6,506 bases of DNA from an uncultured Lachnospiraceae bacterium (GTDB lineage: Bacteria > Bacillota > Clostridia > Lachnospirales > Lachnospiraceae). Both the position numbers and the translations under genes were made by a program. The stretch is taken from NCBI GenBank assembly GCA_934394615.1, contig CAKRRJ010000107.1, forward strand, positions 1 through 6,506, written 5' to 3'. Under the pieces are notes generated by a model. The model made no database searches. It saw only the letters and a list, made by a program, of their open reading frames with translations, and was not told where the DNA came from. Below, one piece after another: positions 1 through 4,976 of the stretch. Every line of letters starts with the position of its first letter. Positions within the stretch are counted from its first letter, which is position 1.

Positions 1-75
1 GCGACCCGGATGGGGTTCGAACCCACGACCTCCGCCGTGACAGGGCGGCGCTCTAACCAGCTGAGCCACCAGGCC
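1..75 (-). tRNA. tRNA-Asp (GUC anticodon)
   Basis: Read on the minus strand, the sequence folds as a full cloverleaf. The acceptor arms GGCCTGG and CCGGGTC pair, with G-U pairs. The D-arm contains GCTCAGCTGGTTAGAGC, the anticodon stem CCGCC/GGCGG encloses the loop CTGTCAC, and the T-arm is GTGGG-TTCGAAC-CCCAT. The anticodon GTC reads aspartate codons. The discriminator base is G and the last visible base is C, so a 3' CCA may be encoded but is cut by the window edge. More tRNAs could follow outside the window. Confidence 0.96.
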
Positions 76-92
76 ATTTTATAAATTGTATG

Positions 93-108
93 TATTGCTC
101 ATGCAATA
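93..108. repeat. Small palindrome in the tRNA leader
   Basis: TATTGC-TCAT-GCAATA is a perfect 6-bp inverted repeat with a 4-base loop, lying around the predicted transcription start of the tRNA. It could be a minor leader hairpin or chance in AT-rich DNA. No function can be assigned. Confidence 0.4.
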
Positions 109-113
109 ACAAC

Positions 114-142
114 ATTATATAAGATGGTCCTCTTCCTGTCAA
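114..142 (-). promoter_or_regulatory. Sigma-A promoter of the tRNA-Asp transcript
   Basis: On the minus strand the -35 box TTGACA (137-142) and the -10 box TATAAT (114-119) are both perfect and separated by exactly 17 bp. Transcription should start near 107, giving a leader of about 30 nt before the tRNA. The -35 box begins only a few bases beyond the stop codon of the kinase remnant. A strong consensus promoter is usual for stable RNA genes. Confidence 0.85.
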
Positions 143-149
143 GCGGTTT

Positions 150-805
150 TTATTCTTTTTTGCAGCACTGCGAAATCGTGCGGACTACTTTCTCCATCTG
201 AAGCGGCTTGGACAGATGGGCGTTCATGCCTGCCTCCTGGCAGATCTTTGCGTCCTCATCAAACGCATTTGCCGTCATGGCAATGATTGGGATGGTCTTT
301 ACGTCCGGGCGGTCCGCGCTGCGAATAGCCTTAGATGCTGTGAGTCCGTCCATCTGCAGCAGGCCGATGATGCCATTCAGCGGAGTGCGGATGTCGTGGC
401 TCATGCGGGAAAGAAAGCTGGTTTTTGCCGCGTTTCCAGATGCGGTAATGATATACCGATTCATCCAGCTGGTTCAGTCCCAGCTCCTGAATGAAATTTT
501 CCCAGTTCACTGCCAGAACCGCAAAACCCCAGAATGTTTTTCCGCCCTGCGCCCCGGTCTGATAGATCGGATCCAGGATCAGCGCTCCGGTTCCTCCCTG
601 TACCATCTCAAACGGACCGGATATGGTGTAGCGGTCGTTGTCCCCTGCATAGCAGGCATCCGCCTGATGCGCAGAATTGGGAAACAGGTCGATCCCCAGC
701 GCCTTTGTCTTATCCTCTAGCGGATAAACGCTGCTGACCACGCCGTCTTTCGCAAGCTCGATGGACTCGATGACACTGCTGTCGTCCAGCATAAATCCGG
801 CAAGA
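150..805 (-). pseudogene. Remnant of a CHASE-domain hybrid sensor histidine kinase
   Basis: The intact parent would have been a membrane hybrid kinase: CHASE sensor, DHp/ATPase core, receiver. Three scraps remain. About 805-430 encodes the C-terminal half of a CHASE domain (IESIELAKDGVV, GGTGALILDPIYQ, FWGFAVLAVNWENFI, YHYRIWK). The frame then shifts near 430-440 into an H-box segment (FLSRMSHDIRTPLNGIIGLL, His codon at 396-398). Near 350-357 this runs in frame into the end of a receiver domain (MDGLTASKAIRS, IIAMTANAF, LSKPL), stopping at 150. Missing are the signal or membrane segment, the start of CHASE, the second membrane segment, most of DHp, the whole ATPase domain, and the receiver half with the phospho-acceptor Asp. 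No start codon with a ribosome site is visible at the 5' end, which abuts the flavodoxin stop codon. I read this as a non-functional gene shortened by at least three deletions. An assembly error is less likely but possible. Confidence 0.85.
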
Positions 806-1282
806 TTACAGACTCTTTACCCAGTCTTTCAGCTCTGCTTCCTGCACTCTTCCATTCAACAGACGGCCTTCTTTCATTTCTGCAGAAGCGGATACACTGC
901 CTTTCAGGGCAGCCACAGTCTTGCCAAATCCGCTGCCGCCGGAAGTTGCGAACAAGACGATCTTCTTTCCGGAGAAATCATACTGCTCTAAAAACGTGTT
1001 GATGATGGTCGGAGCTACATACCACCAGATCGGGAATCCTACAAATACGGTATCATACTGGTCCATGTTCTCGACTTTGTTTGCGATCTCCGGTCTGGAT
1101 GACGGATCTGCCATCTCGACACTGCTGCGGCTTTTTTTGTTCATCCAGTTTAAGTCTGCATCGGTGTATGGCACAACCGGCTGGATCTCATGAAGATCTG
1201 CTTCTGCTGCCTTTGCCAGAGTCTCTGCTGCTTTCTTTGTTACTCCGCTTGCGGAAAAATATGCGACTAATGACTTTGCCAT
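806..1282 (-). CDS. Small flavodoxin family protein
   Basis: This 158-residue cytoplasmic protein has the flavodoxin alpha/beta fold signature and probably binds FMN as an electron carrier or oxidoreductase. The N-terminal strand runs into a phosphate-binding loop, YFSASGVTK (residues 8-16). FPIWWYVAP (83-91) is the loop that usually packs on the flavin, and TSGGSGFG (113-120) is the third flavin loop. The length suits the short flavodoxin_4-like group often found beside cupins and carboxymuconolactone decarboxylase-like proteins. The ATG is 3 bases beyond the upstream stop codon. Its ribosome site GGAGGAG lies inside the last codons of that gene, so the two are almost certainly co-transcribed and translationally coupled. 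No hairpin terminator is visible after the stop; kinase-remnant sequence begins at once. The electron donor and substrate cannot be told from sequence. Confidence 0.9.
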   Translation of the reverse strand: MAKSLVAYFSASGVTKKAAETLAKAAEADLHEIQPVVPYTDADLNWMNKKSRSSVEMADPSSRPEIANKVENMDQYDTVFVGFPIWWYVAPTIINTFLEQYDFSGKKIVLFATSGGSGFGKTVAALKGSVSASAEMKEGRLLNGRVQEAELKDWVKSL

Positions 1283-1285
1283 AAT

Positions 1286-2032
1286 TTATTTCTCCTCCAA
1301 TTTTCCATAAACTTCATCGGTTACTGCTTCCAGCCACTCGTTGGAAGTCTCCTCGCCCGGGCACTCAACTGCCAGATGGGAGAACCAGCTGCCGGCCTTC
1401 GCTCCATGCCAGTGTTTTACTTCTGCCGGAATGGTAACCACATCACCCGGCTTTAAACTCTGTGCCGGCTTGCCTTCTTCCTGGTACCAGCCTTCGCCGT
1501 CTACACAGATTAAAAGCTGTCCGCCGCCGGATTTTGCGTGGTGGATATGCCAGTTATTGCGGCAGCCCGGCTCAAAGGTTACGTTTGCGATAAATACCGT
1601 CTTTTTCGGATCGGTTAACGGTTTTAAGTAGCTGTTTCCGATGAAATATTTTGCGTATGCAGTATTCGGCTCGCCCAGTCCGAAGAATCCGCCATGCTCG
1701 TCTGCTCCGCAGTCATCCTGGTAAACTTCCTTCGCCATGCGGAATGCAGCCCATGCGTTCGGCCATCCTGCATAGAATGCGATATGGGTCAGAATCTCTG
1801 CCATCTCTGTCTTTGTAACGCCATTCTTTCTGGCGCTCTCTAAATGATATTTTAAAGAACCGTCCACGATGCCCTTTCCGATCAGTGCGGAAATGGTGAC
1901 AACAGAACGAAGCTTTAAAGAAAGCTTGTCCTCTCTTGACCAGACTTCTCCGAAAAGAACATCATCGTTTAACTGCGCGAATTTCGGCGCAAAATCGTTC
2001 AATGCATCTCTGCCTGCGGTCTGTTTTACCAT
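1286..2032 (-). CDS. Carboxymuconolactone decarboxylase-like/cupin fusion protein
   Basis: This 248-residue, two-domain cytoplasmic protein starts with an alpha-helical carboxymuconolactone decarboxylase (CMD)-like domain, about residues 8-104, with LRSVVTISALIGKG, YHLESARKNGV and ILTHIAFYAGWPNAW. It has no CxxC, so it is not an AhpD-type peroxidase domain. Residues about 140-230 form a cupin barrel: the first metal motif has H162 and H164 (WHIHH), followed by GGGQ, where classical cupins have Glu, and the second motif PGDVVTIPAEVKHWHG supplies H207. The reaction is unknown. Family relatives are linked to aromatic or aldehyde metabolism and redox stress. I chose ATG at 2032 because GGAGG (2041-2045) sits 8 bases upstream; the in-frame TTG at 2038 would leave only 2 bases. 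It is the first gene of the operon with the flavodoxin, behind a MerR-type promoter. Confidence 0.88.
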   Translation of the reverse strand: MVKQTAGRDALNDFAPKFAQLNDDVLFGEVWSREDKLSLKLRSVVTISALIGKGIVDGSLKYHLESARKNGVTKTEMAEILTHIAFYAGWPNAWAAFRMAKEVYQDDCGADEHGGFFGLGEPNTAYAKYFIGNSYLKPLTDPKKTVFIANVTFEPGCRNNWHIHHAKSGGGQLLICVDGEGWYQEEGKPAQSLKPGDVVTIPAEVKHWHGAKAGSWFSHLAVECPGEETSNEWLEAVTDEVYGKLEEK

Positions 2033-2040
2033 GATCAAAT

Positions 2041-2045
2041 CCTCC
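2041..2045 (-). promoter_or_regulatory. Ribosome binding site deciding the CMD/cupin start
   Basis: GGAGG on the minus strand lies 8 bases before ATG 2032. The alternative TTG six bases further upstream would be too close, so the ATG is preferred. Confidence 0.8.
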
Positions 2046-2112
2046 GTTTTTCTTTTTTATATTATGTTTCTTTGCAAGCGCAGACTCCCGCCTGTGCTCT
2101 TAATTCCTGATT

Positions 2113-2143
2113 ATTATATAACCTCAAGCTGACTTTACATCAA
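2113..2143 (-). promoter_or_regulatory. MerR-type promoter of the CMD/cupin-flavodoxin operon
   Basis: On the minus strand a -35 box TTGATG (2138-2143) and a perfect -10 box TATAAT (2113-2118) are separated by 19 bp, the elongated spacing typical of promoters activated by MerR-family regulators. The spacer carries the dyad TAAAG-TCAG-CTTGA (2124-2137). From memory, the operator reported for Bacillus subtilis AdhR is CTTAAAG-N4-CTTTAAG between -35 and -10. The 14 half-site positions here match at 10, with the same N4 gap. An overlapping TATATA would give a 17-bp spacer, so basal transcription without an activator is also possible. The leader would be about 70 nt. Confidence 0.7.
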
Positions 2144-2183
2144 GAGTTTTTCCGATTTTCTATTATTTGAAAATTACAACTCA

Positions 2184-2219
2184 GAAACATTCTCTCATGT
2201 TCCATATTATGAACGGTTC
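2184..2219. promoter_or_regulatory. Cluster of inverted repeats, possible operator
   Basis: Two adjoining dyads lie mid-way in the divergent intergenic region. AACAT-N6-ATGTT occupies 2186-2201. GTTC (2199-2202), GAAC (2211-2214) and GTTC (2216-2219) form GTTC-N8-GAAC and GAAC-N1-GTTC. The cluster sits 50-85 bp upstream of the predicted plus-strand -10 box, a place suited to an upstream activator or repressor. The binding protein is unknown; the Fis-type regulator encoded next door is a candidate. The stretch is AT-rich, so part of this may be chance. Confidence 0.35.
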
Positions 2220-2249
2220 ACAGTTTAAGAATATGGCACACACTCTTTT

Positions 2250-2291
2250 AAATGACACAGTTTTATAGTATAATCCATTACAAATGACACA
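2250..2291 (+). promoter_or_regulatory. Probable promoter of the regulator operon flanked by a direct repeat
   Basis: TATAAT at 2269-2274 is a good -10 box for the plus-strand operon, placing the start near 2281 and a short leader before ATG 2314. The best -35 at 17 bp (TTTTAA, 2246-2251) is poor, suggesting a weak or regulated promoter. An identical 10-mer, AAATGACACA, lies on each side of the -10 box (2250-2259 and 2282-2291), 32 bp apart or about three helical turns. A weaker copy, ATATGGCACA, is at 2231-2240. Proteins bound there would overlap RNA polymerase, which fits autorepression, but this is inference. Confidence 0.5.
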
Positions 2292-2313
2292 CTAATTATA
2301 GGAGTATCCGCTC

Positions 2314-4470
2314 ATGAACAACCTGGATTTTCAATTTGCTTCCTACGAAACCTTACAGGAAGAACGTTCCAAACTATCCCGCCTCTACACCTTTATCTGG
2401 CGCTACATCAGTAAGACCATCTCCTTAAGCCAGAGCAGCTGCTACGCGCTCGGGCTCTTTTCCAAAGACGGTCTTCTGCTCGATCTGTTCGCCCGTGAAA
2501 CCAGCACGCTGGAACGCTTTCGCGCCGACGGCATCCGCGCTGGCAGCAGCTGGATGAACATTGGCCACAATGCGGTTCGCCAGGGCATTATCGGCCGGGA
2601 AAGCAATGCCTCTCTCGGCGATGAAAATGAATTTCCTCCGCTCAGGCGCTATGCGATTTATTACGCTCCCATCAACATTGTAGGTCCTCACGAGCCTTAT
2701 GATCAGATGGAAGAATGCGGTCTCGGCATCATCGCGCCGGTAGAAAATGCCTGGGATGATTATCTGACCCTCATCCGTGGCACTGCCCACGATCTCATGA
2801 TCACCCTGCAGTTTAACAATATCGCAACCATGTACTACGAGCACAGCGGAAAGGGCATCCTCTCCATTGATAATATGATGAGCACTTCCGGCCGGAATCT
2901 TGCTACCTACTTCAACAAGGAACTGTTTCAGATCCTGCAGATCCAGCCGATGAACCTTTACTATCAGCCGGTTGAAGCGCTGATCGATCCGCCTCCGGCG
3001 AATAAAGAGCTGTGGGATATCGTTCAGTATCACCGTACTATCGTCAATCAGCCGCTGAAGGTCACCTGCCAGGGAAAAACCGTAGAACTGATCGCATCCA
3101 CAGATGCCTACAATCAGCCCCTGATCAACGCGCACGGCGTTACGTTTTATTTCACCACACAGCAGAAAATGACTGCCAGACTTTCCAGTCAGGTAGCGAA
3201 CGGAGCCATCAAAACATTTGACGATATCATTGGGGAAAGTGCCGGATTCAAAAGGCAGATTCAGAAAGCGCAGCATATGGCGCAGACAGACGGCAGCATC
3301 CTGATCCTCGGAGAAAGCGGAACCGGGAAGGATACCTTCGCCCAGGCCATCCACAACGCAAGCTTCCGCCGTGATCAGCCATTTATCGCTTTAAACTGCG
3401 CCGTGATTCCGCGCGATCTGATGGAAAGTACCTTATTTGGTTATGAAGAGGGGTTCTTTACCGGAACAGGAAAACATGGAAACATCGGAAAACTGGAATT
3501 AGCCAGCGGGGGCACCCTTTTTCTGGATCAGATTGATGAACTGCCTCTTTACCTGCAAAGAAAGCTTCTGCATGTCATGGAAACCAGACAGCTTGTGCGC
3601 CTTGGCGGCTCCAGGCAGATCCGTTTGGATGTCCGCATCATTGCCGCTTCCGATATTGGCATTGAAGATAAAATTCATCAGAAACAGTTTCTCCCGGACC
3701 TGTACTTCCGGCTCGGCACCACGAAACTGTATCTGATGCCGCTCCGCGAACGCCGCGACGATATCCTTCCTCTGGCAGAATATTTCATCCGAAAAATGGC
3801 TTCCTATATCCCAGAGGCCCGTCTGATGCGGTTCTCCGACAGTGCGGCAAAACTCCTGACGGAACTGGACTGGCCCGGTAATGTGCGGGAACTCCAGAAC
3901 CTCATGGAATGTATCGTCCAGCTTTATCCGGACGACATGATCCTGCCAGAACACATTCGGAAGCATATTTCCAGCAAATATAACTCGGAGTATTCGAAAG
4001 CGGCTTCGGCTCAGCCGGTGATACAGCCAACATCTGCTCCAGCGTCATCAAAACGGGCAGCCTCCATCCTGGAAACAACAGCTCCAGAACCGTTCATTCC
4101 GACAGCGCCAATCCCGGAAATGCCAGCTCCGGCAGCCTCCGTTCCGACGACGCCAATTTTAACAGGATACAAACGGGATCCGGCTATTCCAAATCCGGCA
4201 GGTATGTCATACTCTGCTTTCAGCGCCGTTTCCGCGTCTTCGGATAGAGAAAAACCGGCAGCTCCTGTATCCCAGGAACCACCGGTTCAATCGGCATCTA
4301 TGCCCGCCCCGGCTGCCCGCGGTGGAAAGCGGAAACATTTTACAAAAGACGATCTGCTCATGGCTCTTTCTGCCTGCGGCGGCAACCGTTCCGAAGCATG
4401 CAAATATCTCGGTATTTCCCGCCGTACCCTGTACCGGAAACTCGAAGAATTTGGCATCGGTTCTGAATAA
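2314..4470 (+). CDS. AcoR-like enhancer-binding regulator with degenerate AAA+ motifs
   Basis: This 718-residue cytoplasmic regulator is built like sigma-54 activators of the AcoR type. A GAF-like sensor spans about 30-180 and a PAS-like segment about 185-300. The AAA+ domain (about 308-550) is followed by a Pro/Ala/Ser-rich linker (about 556-672) and a Fis-type helix-turn-helix (about 675-716: CGGNRSEACKYLGISRRTLYRKL). Walker A is intact (GESGTGK, K339), as are the switch Asn N361 and sensor II (WPGNVREL, R525). Other key sites differ: the sigma-54 contact loop GAFTGA reads GFFTGT (380-385), Walker B is FLDQI with Gln at 406 for the catalytic Glu, sensor I reads ASD (445-447) instead of ATN, and the first Arg of the FRxDLYYR segment is Leu (L460) while R466 remains. 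It may bind ATP yet hydrolyse it poorly or not activate sigma-54. AGGAG at 2300-2304 supports the ATG. The MerR gene follows 23 bases later. The ligand is unknown. Confidence 0.88.
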   Translation: MNNLDFQFASYETLQEERSKLSRLYTFIWRYISKTISLSQSSCYALGLFSKDGLLLDLFARETSTLERFRADGIRAGSSWMNIGHNAVRQGIIGRESNASLGDENEFPPLRRYAIYYAPINIVGPHEPYDQMEECGLGIIAPVENAWDDYLTLIRGTAHDLMITLQFNNIATMYYEHSGKGILSIDNMMSTSGRNLATYFNKELFQILQIQPMNLYYQPVEALIDPPPANKELWDIVQYHRTIVNQPLKVTCQGKTVELIASTDAYNQPLINAHGVTFYFTTQQKMTARLSSQVANGAIKTFDDIIGESAGFKRQIQKAQHMAQTDGSILILGESGTGKDTFAQAIHNASFRRDQPFIALNCAVIPRDLMESTLFGYEEGFFTGTGKHGNIGKLELASGGTLFLDQIDELPLYLQRKLLHVMETRQLVRLGGSRQIRLDVRIIAASDIGIEDKIHQKQFLPDLYFRLGTTKLYLMPLRERRDDILPLAEYFIRKMASYIPEARLMRFSDSAAKLLTELDWPGNVRELQNLMECIVQLYPDDMILPEHIRKHISSKYNSEYSKAASAQPVIQPTSAPASSKRAASILETTAPEPFIPTAPIPEMPAPAASVPTTPILTGYKRDPAIPNPAGMSYSAFSAVSASSDREKPAAPVSQEPPVQSASMPAPAARGGKRKHFTKDDLLMALSACGGNRSEACKYLGISRRTLYRKLEEFGIGSE
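3979..4329 (+). other. Pro/Ala/Ser-rich interdomain linker coding region
   Basis: Residues about 556-672 of the regulator are low in complexity and rich in Pro, Ala, Ser and Thr. They contain repeated motifs such as IPTAPI and VPTTPI, 15 residues apart, matching a near-repeat in the DNA (ttccgac-N2-cgccaat-like at 4097 and 4142). Linkers between AAA+ and Fis domains are usually much shorter. The segment is probably disordered and may have grown by small duplications. Confidence 0.65.
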
Positions 4471-4493
4471 TATTTCTATCAAGGAGGTCACCT

Positions 4494-4943
4494 ATGTATA
4501 CCATCGGACAAGTATCAGAGATGTTTCATCTTCCCATCTCCACGCTACGCTATTACGATAAAGAAGGATTATTCCCGCACTTAGAGCGCACCTCCGGCAT
4601 CCGCCGGTTCAGCCAGCGCGAAATCGACGCGCTGTACCTCATCGAATGCCTGAAACGCGCCGGTGTGGAATTAAAAGATATCAAACAGTTCATGGAATGG
4701 TGCGCGGAAGGCCCGTCCACCTACCAGAAACGCAGAGATTTCTTTGAGCAGCAGAAAGCCGCCGCGGAAAAAGAGATTCAGAAAATGGAGCGGGTGCTGG
4801 ATATGCTCCGCTTCAAATGCTGGTATTACGACCAGGCCATCGCCGACGGAAACGAGGACCGCATCCAGTCCATGATGCCCGACCAGCTCCCGCCGGAAAT
4901 CCAGAAAATTTATGACCACGCCCATGAAGAAGAAGAGGACTGA
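4494..4943 (+). CDS. MerR-family regulator, AdhR/NmlR-like with Cys52
   Basis: This 149-residue DNA-binding protein begins with a MerR winged helix (residues 1-70: YTIGQVSEMFHLPISTLRYYDKEGL, then GIRRFSQREIDAL). A dimerising coiled coil follows, about 75-115. Cys52 lies in LIECLKRAGVELKDIKQF, the position and context of the reactive cysteine of AdhR/NmlR regulators, which sense aldehydes and other electrophiles (established for AdhR of B. subtilis). C70 and another Cys near residue 108 are also present, but the CxxC and C-terminal metal-ligand pattern of metal-sensing MerR proteins is absent. The C-terminus is acidic (HEEEED) and encoded by the left arm of a terminator hairpin. AAGGAGGT at 4481-4488 is a strong ribosome site, and the gene follows the AcoR-like regulator by 23 bases, so they share a transcript. 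The divergent operon carries the matching promoter type and is the likely target; others may lie elsewhere. Confidence 0.9.
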   Translation: MYTIGQVSEMFHLPISTLRYYDKEGLFPHLERTSGIRRFSQREIDALYLIECLKRAGVELKDIKQFMEWCAEGPSTYQKRRDFFEQQKAAAEKEIQKMERVLDMLRFKCWYYDQAIADGNEDRIQSMMPDQLPPEIQKIYDHAHEEEED

Positions 4944-4966
4944 TTTCGCAATCAGTCCTCTTCTTC
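4929..4966. terminator. Hairpin terminator between converging operons
   Basis: A perfect 17-bp inverted repeat (4929-4945 with 4950-4966) closes a TCGC loop. It lies between the converging merR-like gene and gltD. The outer arms are purine-rich on one side and pyrimidine-rich (CTCTTCTTC) on the other, so either transcript ends its hairpin in a U-rich arm, but neither has a long U-tract. Its left arm includes the last four codons and the stop codon (TGA, 4941-4943) of the MerR gene. It probably works in both directions. Confidence 0.7.
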
Positions 4967-4976
4967 CTTATCGGCT

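Noticed and set aside
208..720. Plus-strand open frame of 170 codons over the kinase remnant
   Set aside because: The minus strand here clearly carries CHASE, H-box and receiver segments; the plus-strand reading has no recognisable domain or ribosome site.
1..805. Genomic island inserted at the tRNA-Asp gene
   Set aside because: No integrase, no repeat of the tRNA 3' end and no mobile genes are visible; the remnant is on the promoter side of the tRNA, not its 3' end.
2033..2038. TTG start at 2038 for the CMD/cupin gene
   Set aside because: It would lie only 2 bases from the GGAGG motif, whereas ATG at 2032 has an 8-base gap.
2234..2249. TGGCAC as the -24 element of a sigma-54 promoter before the regulator gene
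   Set aside because: After the 5-base gap the -12 element reads CTTT rather than TTGC; the essential GC is missing. No convincing -24/-12 promoter was seen elsewhere in the intergenic region.
2425..3354. Long open frame (309 codons) on the minus strand, antisense to the AcoR-like regulator
   Set aside because: It lies wholly opposite a well-supported gene, has no ribosome site or family resemblance, and arises from the codon bias of the sense strand.
3499..3966. Minus-strand 155-codon open frame within the AAA+ coding region
   Set aside because: It is a shadow of the conserved AAA+ sequence with no independent support.
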